This document shows, piece by piece, positions 29,152 to 38,638 of a stretch of DNA of 64,000 nt; the first letter of the stretch is position 1; each line of letters opens with the position of its first letter. A program made the position numbers and the translations under genes. Source of the DNA: Oscillospiraceae bacterium. Lineage in GTDB: Bacteria > Bacillota > Clostridia > Oscillospirales > Ruminococcaceae. The DNA lies in NCBI GenBank assembly GCA_009777155.1, contig WRMK01000001.1, forward strand, positions 1 through 64,000, given 5' to 3'. The notes under the pieces are model-generated. The model worked only from the letters and a program-made list of their open reading frames with translations, was not told the origin of the DNA and searched no databases.

Positions 29152-29182
29152 AAGTGAACCCATTATGGGTTCACTTTTTTGA
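29152..29182. terminator. bidirectional hairpin terminator
   Basis: aaagtgaacccattatgggttcactttttt. Confidence 0.75.
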
Positions 29183-29487
29183 AAAAATTTATTTGTGGCT
29201 AATTTATTCGATAAATTAGCGGATTAAATCAATGGTCTCAAGCCCTTTATCTACGCTTTTTCTGGCACTCCGTTTTCGAGTTTCTACTACTTCACCCCCG
29301 CATAATTCACAAATAGGTCTCTAATTGTTGGTTGTTGTGTTAATGGCTTGTTATTCGGCTGTATTCATCAACTATTAGTTCATCAAATGATTATTCCGTT
29401 TGATTTAATTGTTGCGAGATGACATCGACGAGTCGCGGAGGCGGTTAAGGCGAGGGGGTGGGTTTGAGGTTACGGCAATTTTGTAAG

Positions 29488-30165
29488 CTACACCAAAAAC
29501 GCCCCAACACCGCTCATCAAATTCCACACAAAATGCGCCGCCATCACTATCCTTATATCTTTGAACAGCAGATAAGCACAAGCGTAGATTGCGCCCGACG
29601 CCAGGTAAAACAGATTGTCCGCTATAGAAAAATTTGCGGTGTGAATAAACGCAAACAGGCAGGGTGTAATCGCGACAAATAAAATTCCGTTTTTCAGTAA
29701 ATTTTTCCCCGCCAATCGAAAAACAATTTCTTCCCATATGGGCGCGAAGATGACCATTGAGATAAAAGCTCCGAGCATAAAAACCTCTTGAAACTCCGCG
29801 GCGACCAATGCCGCAGGTGCCTTTGCCATCAGGTCCGGCAGGGGTTGGCCGTCGATTGAAACGACTATAATTAAAACAGTAATTATCACAAAATCGGCGA
29901 CAATTAACAACGCGATTTTGCCAACATCTTTGAGTGTAAACTTTCTTGAAAAAGCTTCTTTTAATTCTTTTTTATTCAAGAAAATCACAGAAACGGTAAC
30001 TATTAAATCTAATATAACCGCCAAAATTACTATGCCCATTGTTATGTCAGTGTTAGTCGGCAAAATCACGCGCCACAACACGACCGACATTCCCAAAATG
30101 AGGGTGAGCCCCCATCTCACTTTGTCACTTGACATGAAACTTGTTTTTTCTTTTTTCACGCCCAT
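29488..30165 (-). CDS. CPBP family intramembrane metalloprotease
   Basis: IWEEIVFRLAGKNLL (EExxxR) and HTANFSIADN, HFVWN. Confidence 0.82.
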   Translation of the reverse strand: MGVKKEKTSFMSSDKVRWGLTLILGMSVVLWRVILPTNTDITMGIVILAVILDLIVTVSVIFLNKKELKEAFSRKFTLKDVGKIALLIVADFVIITVLIIVVSIDGQPLPDLMAKAPAALVAAEFQEVFMLGAFISMVIFAPIWEEIVFRLAGKNLLKNGILFVAITPCLFAFIHTANFSIADNLFYLASGAIYACAYLLFKDIRIVMAAHFVWNLMSGVGAFLV

Positions 30166-30245
30166 ATCACGCCACCTCCGATTGAATTAATATACTAATA
30201 AAATTGCGATTAAATTGTTTGCAAAGCGAGCAATCATCAGTGTTT

Positions 30246-30332
30246 CTAAAGCACAATCGCCAAAACAACAACAATAACAGCAAGCACAAAAATAACAACA
30301 GACACGACTTTAAGTATCTTGTTTTTCATCAT
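30246..30332 (-). CDS. 28-aa hydrophobic peptide MMKNKILKVVSVVIFVLAVIVVVLAIVL
   Basis: Own reading; SD ggaggggataa immediately upstream of ATGATG; below the ORF-track cutoff. Confidence 0.6.
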   Translation of the reverse strand: MMKNKILKVVSVVIFVLAVIVVVLAIVL

Positions 30333-30372
30333 TTATCCCCTCCTTTTTCATTATTCCGATGTCACTTATTTT

Positions 30373-30567
30373 CTACTTTTTACTAATTTTTATCACCGAA
30401 AAATAGCCGCCGATAACTATAAAACATGTGATAAGTGTCCAGATGAAACCGGTGTCACTGAGCGGTTCGCCGTCAAATATAGCACTGCGCGCGGAAATTA
30501 ACAACGAGAGCACACAAGCGACAATGATGATAACCCAACCGATGATAATTTTACTTTTACTTGACAT
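30373..30567 (-). CDS. small two-TM membrane protein (64 aa)
   Basis: SD ggaggac upstream; two hydrophobic segments. Confidence 0.6.
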   Translation of the reverse strand: MSSKSKIIIGWVIIIVACVLSLLISARSAIFDGEPLSDTGFIWTLITCFIVIGGYFSVIKISKK

Positions 30568-30608
30568 TTTCGTGTCCTCCTTTTTGTTTTACTTGACAAA
30601 ATAAAGTC

Positions 30609-30733
30609 TATAGTAAATTAACTTAAAAAACACTAAAACCTCTCGCCACAAAACCCATACAGCAAAACGGAAAGTCCGCTCCAAGCTTTTGCGCCGATTT
30701 ATTTTGTGTTTTTATTAAGTTAATTTACTATAC
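30609..30733. mobile_element. MITE-like element, copy 1
   Basis: tatagtaaattaacttaaaaaacacta ... gtgtttttattaagttaatttactata; TA at ends; second copy at 46185. Confidence 0.75.
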
Positions 30734-30901
30734 CACAGGCGAAATTACCTTTGTTGAATTTAGACTTAAATAACGAAAATTACTACTAAACGACATAAAA
30801 CTCTACCGTTTATCCAAAATAATATACCGTTCTTCCAAAGTATTGACATCTCGATTTTTTTGTGATATAATAGTTATAAATTCAAAAAAGCGAGGCTTCT
30901 A

Positions 30902-32236
30902 ATGACAATATTAATGCTTGCGGGGGCGTTTTGCTTCAGCGTTTTTATAATTTTTTGCATGGATAACATGCAAATTTTCAACGTCGGTAAAGAGAAGAAA
31001 TTGATATATGCGGTGGGCGGAATTATTATAGCTGCGACTGCCATTATCGCCAGAGCAGTTGCGGGTTTGAGCGGTCAGGCGACGGTGATTTTATGCTTGT
31101 TTTTAATGATAATATTGTGGTTTGTGATATACAAAAATCCGCCAAAAGTTGCAATGCTCACGGTTTACATCGCGGCAATTTATTTCGGCGTCGAGGGCAT
31201 GTACACTTTGTCGTGTACCTTGATTGGACGCGAACCCGCGCCGCCTTTTGAATACGCCGCGCATACTGATATAAAAATAGCCGCGATTTGCTGGTGTGCA
31301 GTTATTTTAGCAACAATTTTTCTGAAAAAGCCGCTCAAAAAGCGCATCGACATGAATATTCTAAACAATCGTGCAATGTATTTTATGGTGATAAGTGCCT
31401 GTATTTCGCTGTTTTTTATCTACCTCAACTTTACAATTAGCGACACTTTATTCACTATTGGACAGCAGAAAATTAACTTTAGCGACATAGCTTACTTACT
31501 ATTTTTCGTGTCAAGTATAGTCATGTTTGTGATTACACTGCGGTATATTTCAAAAGAAACTGCAATGAGAACTGAGAAATTGTTAATTGAATCGTCTAAA
31601 AAATACATTCGCGACTTGGAAGAATCTTATAACGCACTCCGCACCATAAAGCATGACTACGTGAACATTCTAACCTCGCTCAAACTGCATATTGATGCGG
31701 GTGACATGGAAAATCTTGAGAAATATTATTACGGCGAACTTACAGAAATTAATAGAGATTTACTTTGTCAAGACCGGCTAATGAGCAGTCTGCAAAATGT
31801 TCAAGTAAGTGAAATAAAAAGCGTGTTAATTTACAAAACATCGGCCGCCGCCGGGCAGGAAATTGACACCTGCATAGAGGTTAGTGAGCCGGTTGAAAAA
31901 TTAGGTGTGTCAACTGCAATTGTTTGTCAAGTTCTCGGTATACTTTTAGATAATGCAATCGAAGCCGCCGCTGAAATTGAGACGGGTAAAAAGTGTCTGA
32001 ATATTGCCATAATTAACAACCCTAATTCCAAAACATTTATCATAAAAAACACTTGGCAAAGCCGAGAATTTCCTATAAGTAAGCTGTTTGAATTAGGGTT
32101 TTCGACAAAGGGAGAAGGCCGCGGAATCGGGCTTTACACCGTGCGAAACTTGACAGAAAAAATTAAAGGTTTGTACCTCGAAACAGATGTTTCAGACGAA
32201 TTTTTCACCCAAATATTCACAGTAAAAAACGACTGA
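30902..32236 (+). CDS. GHKL-domain sensor histidine kinase (AgrC/CitA-like)
   Basis: Multiple N-terminal TM; ESYNALRTIKHDYVNILTSLK; LLDNAIEAA; GEGRGIGLYTVRNL. Confidence 0.85.
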   Translation: MTILMLAGAFCFSVFIIFCMDNMQIFNVGKEKKLIYAVGGIIIAATAIIARAVAGLSGQATVILCLFLMIILWFVIYKNPPKVAMLTVYIAAIYFGVEGMYTLSCTLIGREPAPPFEYAAHTDIKIAAICWCAVILATIFLKKPLKKRIDMNILNNRAMYFMVISACISLFFIYLNFTISDTLFTIGQQKINFSDIAYLLFFVSSIVMFVITLRYISKETAMRTEKLLIESSKKYIRDLEESYNALRTIKHDYVNILTSLKLHIDAGDMENLEKYYYGELTEINRDLLCQDRLMSSLQNVQVSEIKSVLIYKTSAAAGQEIDTCIEVSEPVEKLGVSTAIVCQVLGILLDNAIEAAAEIETGKKCLNIAIINNPNSKTFIIKNTWQSREFPISKLFELGFSTKGEGRGIGLYTVRNLTEKIKGLYLETDVSDEFFTQIFTVKND

Positions 32237-32284
32237 AACGTGAAGTTTTTTTGGCGCAAATTTCAAGGAGGAAACAGTAAAATT

Positions 32285-33007
32285 ATGTTAGATATTTACG
32301 TCTGCGAAGATAATAAAAAAACCTGCGAATTTATAAGCAACTTTATATCGGATTACTGCATATTCCGCAATTTAGACGCGGGAATTGTTTTAGCCACGCC
32401 GTATCCAGACGAAATATTAGACAAATATATCGCTTCAGAAACTCCCGCGTTGTTCTTTTTAGACATTGACTTGAAAACAAAAATAAACGGCATTGAATTG
32501 GCGAGCCACATTAGAAAACAAGGCAGGAAAGCCTTTATCGTCTTCGTAACCACCCACTCGGAAATGACACTTTTGACCTTTCAATATAAAGTAGAAGCGT
32601 TAGATTTTATCATAAAAGATAATCAAAGTGACATGAAAAAAAAGATTGGGGATTGTATCAGCACGGCTGTAAATCGGCTGAACGAAAACCCCAATTCGAG
32701 AGCTATAAAAGTTAACGTAGATGACAAAATTATTTTTGTAGACATGGACGAAATTATATTTATTGAGTCCACTCATATCCGCCACAAACTCCGTCTACAC
32801 GCGAAAAAACGCACATTAGAATTTAACGGAGAATTGAAAATAATGCAGCAGCAATTAGATGATAAATTCATACGTTGCCATAAGTCGTATATTGTTAATA
32901 AAGATAAAATTTCGAGCATTAATAAACGGGAAAATACGATTACTTTGATTAATAAAATTGATTGTCCGATTTCTCGGAGCGGGAAAAAATTGTTGTTGCA
33001 ATTATAG
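32285..33007 (+). CDS. LytTR DNA-binding response regulator (AgrA-like)
   Basis: REC domain DIYVCEDNKKTCEF / ALFFLDIDLKTKINGIELA; C-terminal FIRCHKSYIVNKDKISSINKRENTITL. Confidence 0.88.
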   Translation: MLDIYVCEDNKKTCEFISNFISDYCIFRNLDAGIVLATPYPDEILDKYIASETPALFFLDIDLKTKINGIELASHIRKQGRKAFIVFVTTHSEMTLLTFQYKVEALDFIIKDNQSDMKKKIGDCISTAVNRLNENPNSRAIKVNVDDKIIFVDMDEIIFIESTHIRHKLRLHAKKRTLEFNGELKIMQQQLDDKFIRCHKSYIVNKDKISSINKRENTITLINKIDCPISRSGKKLLLQL

Positions 33008-33016
33008 CGATTAACT

Positions 33017-34102
33017 TTAATTAAATTCCACATACCCCCCGCCCCGATGAACGGTAATCCTCGCCCCCGTCATAAGCTCCAAATCCGAGAGCGTCGGCTG
33101 AATTATCCCGACAATTCCGGGTGTTTTTATGTCAAGTTTCTCGCCGTTTTTATAGACTTCAAAACTGATAATTGTACCCGCATCATTTGTCGTTATAACC
33201 GACGTCCAGGTGTCCGAACCGATTGTCCATTCGGCGGTCTCGTCGCCCATTTCGTGGCTGCCGCCGAGTGCGGTAATGATAGTCTTGAAGCCGCCTTCAA
33301 CGCTGTAATTCGCTTGGCTGTCCGGATACGCGCCGAAGTTTAATTGAGGGTTGAAATTAACCAAAAAATCGTCATGTTCCTCGTGAAAAACTATTATAAA
33401 ATCCTCGAAAAATTCGTCGCCTATTTTAATTTTTTCTAATCTTGAGGGGGTGTATTTTTCAAACAAATTTTCATCTAAATTTTCGTCCGATTCTATCCGG
33501 CCCCACTCAATATATTTCAAAAATTGCTGTTCCAATTCGGTGTAAATATAATCCAAAGTCGGCGGGTTTTCATCGTGATACAAAAAATCAAAACCCCTAA
33601 TATGCGTGTCGGCCCACACTTCAACTTGAAGCCTGCTAAGGTCAATGTACGTCCCGTTTTTTCGGTTAATCGGCAACGGTGAAATCGTCGAAATTATACT
33701 GTAAATTATTTCCGAAACAGGCATTAAATCATCGTAGTTTTCAATGAAAATTCTAACTTCGGTGCTCGCAAATTCACTGCTGTAATCACTGCCGATAATG
33801 CCCTCAATAACGCTCTGATTCCGCTCTAACCAGCGTTCCGGATACAAACATCTCCCCCACAACGAATCGCCGTAATCGCCCTTGAGAATCGACGCATTTA
33901 CCGCAAAATCCACCCCGTCCGCCGCCGTATAATTATAGTTGGTATACCGCTCGCCCTCCTGCGTCGATGTGTGGGTAAAACCGATTGTAAAAACCTCGTC
34001 TAACCCGCTCTGTATCTCGTTTTGCGGCGGTATCTCAACAGGAACACAACCCGCAAAACAAATACAATAGAGTAGAATAATTGCGGCCGCGAAAATCCTC
34101 AT
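33017..34102 (-). CDS. hypothetical lipoprotein, paralogue of the 42666-43928 product
   Basis: lipobox LYCICFAGC; shared YNYxAxDGVxF, EWTIGSDTW, PTLSDLELMTGARITV motifs. Confidence 0.65.
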   Translation of the reverse strand: MRIFAAAIILLYCICFAGCVPVEIPPQNEIQSGLDEVFTIGFTHTSTQEGERYTNYNYTAADGVDFAVNASILKGDYGDSLWGRCLYPERWLERNQSVIEGIIGSDYSSEFASTEVRIFIENYDDLMPVSEIIYSIISTISPLPINRKNGTYIDLSRLQVEVWADTHIRGFDFLYHDENPPTLDYIYTELEQQFLKYIEWGRIESDENLDENLFEKYTPSRLEKIKIGDEFFEDFIIVFHEEHDDFLVNFNPQLNFGAYPDSQANYSVEGGFKTIITALGGSHEMGDETAEWTIGSDTWTSVITTNDAGTIISFEVYKNGEKLDIKTPGIVGIIQPTLSDLELMTGARITVHRGGGYVEFN

Positions 34103-34503
34103 AATGTGCCGCCCTTGTGCTTGTTTTTCGCCGCAAAATAAATTTCGGTGACACAGGAAAAAAGCGACTGTTTGTCGTCTTCCGAGAGCTTGTCGCCGCC
34201 GAAAATCTCCCGCGATTTATCGAGGTAATACCTCGCGTCCAAAACCCCGCGCCCCTCGGAAGTCGCGCCGAAGTAAAACCGCTCCTCGCTTGTCAGGACG
34301 AGGCTTCGCGCGTCGTCGGTCAGGAAGACCATGTCGGTGTCGAGGGCCTCCGCAATTCGCAAAAGTACCGCCTGCTTAGGTTCGCGCGAACCCGAAATGT
34401 AGTTCGCGAGTGCGCGGTAGGTTATGCCGATTTGCTCGGCGAATTCGGTTTTTTTCAAGCCGTTGCGCCTAATTAAAACCTCCAATTTCTCACTAAACCT
34501 CAT
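34099..34503 (-). CDS. XRE-family (Cro/CI HTH) regulator
   Basis: RRNGLKKTEFAEQIGITYRALANYISGSREPKQAVLLRIAEAL. Confidence 0.85.
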   Translation of the reverse strand: MRFSEKLEVLIRRNGLKKTEFAEQIGITYRALANYISGSREPKQAVLLRIAEALDTDMVFLTDDARSLVLTSEERFYFGATSEGRGVLDARYYLDKSREIFGGDKLSEDDKQSLFSCVTEIYFAAKNKHKGGTL

Positions 34504-34719
34504 ATTTTTATACCTCGTTCTTAATAATAATGTTCATACTTATATTATAACCATGAACAAATAAAAAGTCAATATCTGTCGCAAAAAAATTTATTTATGC
34601 AGTGTTTATGCAGTATTTTGTGTATAATATGCGGTTACATTCATATTATACCTTGACATTTGCGGAATAGTGATGTATAATATATGTATGCAGACTTTAC
34701 TCGAATAAGGAACAGGGAA

Positions 34720-35142
34720 ATGATAGTAAGAAAATTTACACCCGCCGATTACAACGCCGCGTTGTTGCTGTGGCGGGAGACCCCCGGCGTGGTCGTGCGC
34801 GGCTGTGACGACTCCGAGGCAGTGACCGTAAAATTCCTCGAAAGGAACCCGAATACTTGTTTTGTCGCCATTGAAAATGACAAAATTATCGGGACAATTC
34901 TCGGCGGAAATGACGGCAGACGCGGCTATATTTATCACCTCACAGTCGCGGAAAGTCACCGCAATCGCGGCATCGGAAAGGCACTTGCGGACAAAACGAT
35001 TGCGGCTTTGCGGGCGGACGGCGTACCGAAAATCTCGCTGTTCTGCCTCAACGAAAACACAGGCGGGAACGCCTTTTGGGAGCGGCTCGGCTTCACGGTG
35101 ATGGACGAGGCGGTTACGTGGGCGAAACGCTTTGTAGAGTGA
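34720..35142 (+). CDS. GNAT family N-acetyltransferase
   Basis: IYHLTVAESHRNRGIGKALADKTIAAL. Confidence 0.85.
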   Translation: MIVRKFTPADYNAALLLWRETPGVVVRGCDDSEAVTVKFLERNPNTCFVAIENDKIIGTILGGNDGRRGYIYHLTVAESHRNRGIGKALADKTIAALRADGVPKISLFCLNENTGGNAFWERLGFTVMDEAVTWAKRFVE

Positions 35143-35168
35143 TTAGCGAGAACGCATAGAAAATTTTA

Positions 35169-35237
35169 GAAAGGTCTGCCCCATGCCGCAAAACAACTTT
35201 GGTTTTCTGCGAGTTATGGCGGCATGGAATTGAAAAA
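35169..35237 (+). promoter_or_regulatory. hairpin 5' leader motif, copy L1 (argH)
   Basis: GAAAGG-TCTGCC-[CCATGCCGC..GCGGCATGG]-AATTGAAAAAATG. Confidence 0.6.
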
Positions 35238-36581
35238 ATGAAACTTTGGAAAGGTCGATTCGCAAAAGAAATTGATAGTAAAGTTAACGATTTTAATTCG
35301 TCGATTGCCTTTGATTGCAGAATGTTTCGTGAGGATATTGAGGTAAGTTTGGCGCACGCCGAAATGCTCGGCAAAACCGGGATAATCCCGCAAAGTGACA
35401 GCGAAAAAATTGTCGCCGAGCTTCAGAAAATCCGCGCCGAAATTGACAACGGCGAGTTGTTATTTGATTACGAAGCCGAGGATATTCACACTTTTATTGA
35501 AGCCGAATTGACAAAGCGAATCGGCGATGCGGGCAAAAAATTGCACACCGCTCGTTCGCGAAACGACCAAGTCGCGACGGGATTGCGGCTGTATCTGCGG
35601 CGCGAAATCAGCGCGGTGCAAGACCTGCTGATTGCTTTGGTAGACACGCTTTGCAAGACTGCAAACCCGCATTTCGACACGATTATGCCCGGTTACACAC
35701 ATTTGCAACGAGCGCAACCGGTCACTTTCGGGCATCATTTAATGGCGTACGTCATGATGTTTTCGAGGGATATTGCCCGACTCCGAGACGCGAAAACTCG
35801 CATGGACGAATTCTGCCCGCTTGGGAGCGGCGCACTCGCCGGCACGACTTACCCGATTGACAGAAAACTAACTGCCCAGAGGCTCGGATTTTTCGGTGAC
35901 GCCGAACTTACAAACTCCATCGACGGCGTGTCCGACCGCGATTTTTGCTTGGAAATTGCAAGCGGCTTATCAATAATAATGGTGCATTTGTCGCGGTTTT
36001 CGGAGGAGATAATTCTGTGGTGTTCGCAAGAATTTAACTTCATCGAACTCGACGACGCCTACTCGACAGGCTCAAGCATTATGCCGCAGAAAAAAAACCC
36101 CGACGTCGCAGAACTTGTCCGCGGAAAAGCCGGCCGAGTTTTCGGGAGCAATATCGCGTTGCTGACTGTGATGAAAGGCCTTCCGCTTGCCTATAATAAG
36201 GATATGCAGGAGGACAAGGAAGCGATTTTCGACGCGATTGACACCGTGAAACTTTGTCTGGAAGTTTTCGCCCCAATGATTCACACCATGAAAATTAACA
36301 AGGAAACTATGCAATTTGCCGCGACTTCGGGCTTTCTGAACGCGACCGATTGCGCCGATTATCTCGTGAAAAAAGGCATGCCGTTTCGCGATGCTTACAG
36401 GATTACGGGCGAGTTGGTGGCGGTTTGTATCGAGAAAAAGACAGGTTTGGAAAACTTGCCGCTTGAAGAATTTAAGGTCAAGTGCGAGTTGTTCGGCGAG
36501 GATATTTTCACGGCTTTGAAGTTGGAAAATTGCGTGCATAACAGGAACTGCGAGGGTGCGCCGGGGCGGCGGGGGCGGTAG
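35238..36581 (+). CDS. argH: argininosuccinate lyase
   Basis: MKLWKGRFAKEIDSKVNDFNSSI; SSIMPQKKNPDVAELVRGKAGRVFG. Confidence 0.95.
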   Translation: MKLWKGRFAKEIDSKVNDFNSSIAFDCRMFREDIEVSLAHAEMLGKTGIIPQSDSEKIVAELQKIRAEIDNGELLFDYEAEDIHTFIEAELTKRIGDAGKKLHTARSRNDQVATGLRLYLRREISAVQDLLIALVDTLCKTANPHFDTIMPGYTHLQRAQPVTFGHHLMAYVMMFSRDIARLRDAKTRMDEFCPLGSGALAGTTYPIDRKLTAQRLGFFGDAELTNSIDGVSDRDFCLEIASGLSIIMVHLSRFSEEIILWCSQEFNFIELDDAYSTGSSIMPQKKNPDVAELVRGKAGRVFGSNIALLTVMKGLPLAYNKDMQEDKEAIFDAIDTVKLCLEVFAPMIHTMKINKETMQFAATSGFLNATDCADYLVKKGMPFRDAYRITGELVAVCIEKKTGLENLPLEEFKVKCELFGEDIFTALKLENCVHNRNCEGAPGRRGR

Positions 36582-36840
36582 GTGTACGGGGGTCTATGTC
36601 TGCGACACTGCAAGAATCGCACGACCCGCGCTTGCACTTGTTGAAGCATAACTTTCTCGTCCCCAAGACTTTGTAGATAGAAGAAACTTTAGTGCGTATA
36701 GACTTTTTAATTATTGCGAACCCACAAGTCGCCAAGGGGATAAGTCTCATATCGAGAAAGCGGAATATGAGAGGTTTGTGTGGCGGGCGTGCGATTCTTT
36801 CAGTGTCGCAGACATAGACCCCCGTACACCTACCGCCCCC
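36571..36840 (+). repeat. long-stem repeat element, copy C
   Basis: 53-bp arms with one mismatch: gggggcggtaggtgtacgggggtctatgtctgcgacactgcaagaatcgcacg vs 36788-36840. Confidence 0.95.
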
Positions 36841-36859
36841 TTTTAGAAAGAGGTAAAAA

Positions 36860-37288
36860 ATGAATTTAACTTACGAAAAAACTATAACTTACGAGGATTA
36901 CAAGGCACTGCGGGACGCTGTGAAGTGGAAAAATGTTTCCGAGCGGCAGTTTGAGGCGGGCTTGAAAAATGCCCTATATATCTCGATAATCAAGGATAAT
37001 GACAGGGCCGTGGGGCTTATCAAAGGCCTTGGAGACGGCGGTTATTACTGGCTTTTGGCGGAATTAATCGTCCACCCCGACTATCAAGGTCACGGCTTTG
37101 GCAAGGCATTGGTCGAGGGGTTTTTGAAACATGTTGACGGCTTGGCGGTGGCGGGCGAAAGTCTGCACATAACCACGGCTTCGGCCAAGGGCAAAGAAAG
37201 CTTCTACGAGAAATTCGGGTTCAAAATACGGCCGTTTCCGGAGGGAATACAAGGCGCGGGAATGACTTTACTTTATGAAAAAAGGTGA
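36860..37288 (+). CDS. GNAT family N-acetyltransferase
   Basis: LIVHPDYQGHGFGKALVEGFLKH. Confidence 0.85.
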   Translation: MNLTYEKTITYEDYKALRDAVKWKNVSERQFEAGLKNALYISIIKDNDRAVGLIKGLGDGGYYWLLAELIVHPDYQGHGFGKALVEGFLKHVDGLAVAGESLHITTASAKGKESFYEKFGFKIRPFPEGIQGAGMTLLYEKR

Positions 37289-37293
37289 AAAAA

Positions 37294-38199
37294 ATGAGAG
37301 TATTTATTGATGGCGAGTCGGGTACAGTTGGGCTTAATATTCGTGAAAGGTTAAATAAATACACCGATATTGAGCTGCTCAAAATCGACCCCGAACTGAG
37401 CGAAAATGCAGACGAGCGCAAGAAATTTCTGAACCGAGCGGACATTGCGTTTTTGTGCTTACCGGACGAAATTGCAAAGGAATCGGTTGCGCTGATTGAC
37501 AGCACGGGGAATATTACAACCCGCATAATCGACGCGTCAACAGCCCACAGAACCCACCCCGACTGGACTTACGGCTTCCCTGAATTGTCAAAAGCGCATG
37601 AGGAGCAAATTCGCACTTCTAAGCGCGTTGCAACGCCGGGGTGCTATGCGAGCGGCTTTATCGCGTTGGTCTACCCGCTTGTTTCGGGCGGTTTGCTAAG
37701 TGCGGATTCGTTGATAAGTTGTTTCGGGATTTCAGGGTACAGCGGCGCGGGTAAGGCGTTCATTGACGAGTATCAGGGTGACTTAATGACAAGGAATCCC
37801 GAACTCGCAAGCGCGAGATTGTACGCTCTTGCACAGTCGCACAAGCACCAACCCGAAATGCGCGCGGTCTGCGGATTGACTTACGACCCGATGTTCAATC
37901 CCGTGATTGATGATTACTACAGCGGAATGATTGTCAATATCCCGCTTATGAAGCCGAATTTTACTGCTTGTGATGTTCGGGAATTGTACAAAAAACACTA
38001 CTCGGGAACTCGCGTTGAGCTTAAAAACAGCGACGTAACTTTCCTCGCCGCGAATACTTTAGCAGGCTCGGACGGCATGGAGCTGTACGTTTTCAGCGAC
38101 CCGAACAGTGAACGGATTCTGCTGAGTGCAAGGTTCGATAATCTCGGCAAAGGGGCGAGTGGTGCGGCAGTACAGTGCTTTGAGATAATGCAGAAATAA
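37294..38199 (+). CDS. argC: N-acetyl-gamma-glutamyl-phosphate reductase
   Basis: FIDGESGTVGLNIRERL; ATPGCYASGFIALVYPLVSGGL. Confidence 0.93.
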   Translation: MRVFIDGESGTVGLNIRERLNKYTDIELLKIDPELSENADERKKFLNRADIAFLCLPDEIAKESVALIDSTGNITTRIIDASTAHRTHPDWTYGFPELSKAHEEQIRTSKRVATPGCYASGFIALVYPLVSGGLLSADSLISCFGISGYSGAGKAFIDEYQGDLMTRNPELASARLYALAQSHKHQPEMRAVCGLTYDPMFNPVIDDYYSGMIVNIPLMKPNFTACDVRELYKKHYSGTRVELKNSDVTFLAANTLAGSDGMELYVFSDPNSERILLSARFDNLGKGASGAAVQCFEIMQK

Positions 38200-38631
38200 A
38201 AATGCAGAATGCAGAAATGGGTTAGATTATGAAAGAAAATATAATTCTTGAAAAAACTATGAACTTTTCTGTTAGGATTATCAACTTGTACAAATACCTA
38301 TGTTCAGAAAAAAACGAATATATAATGTCAAAGCAATTGTTGCGATGCGGAACGAGTATTGGAGCAAATGCCCATGAAGCCCATAACGGGCAATCGAGCA
38401 GAGACTTTTTGTCTAAAATGTATGTTGCTTTGAAAGAGGCTTCCGAAACTGAATATTGGTTGAAATTGCTCACAAAAACAGACTATTTAACCGAAAAACA
38501 AGGTGAAAATATATTATATGATTGCGTGGAAATCAAAAAGATTCTCACGTCGATAATAAAGACAACGAAATCAAATATATAAGGGGGTTTGTAGGGATAA
38601 TTTCTGCATTCTGCATTATTATTTCTGCATT
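38187..38631 (+). mobile_element. (GCAGAAT)n-bounded inverted-repeat element carrying a four-helix-bundle protein gene
   Basis: Left aatgcagaaataaaaatgcagaatgcagaaat; right end reverse complement aatgcagaaataataatgcagaatgcagaaat (31/32 match). Confidence 0.75.
38229..38582 (+). CDS. four helix bundle protein (23S rRNA intervening-sequence / S23-type)
   Basis: SKQLLRCGTSIGANAHEAHNGQSSRDFLSKMYVALKEASETEYWLKLL is the family signature. Confidence 0.88.
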   Translation: MKENIILEKTMNFSVRIINLYKYLCSEKNEYIMSKQLLRCGTSIGANAHEAHNGQSSRDFLSKMYVALKEASETEYWLKLLTKTDYLTEKQGENILYDCVEIKKILTSIIKTTKSNI

Positions 38632-38638
38632 AAATGAA

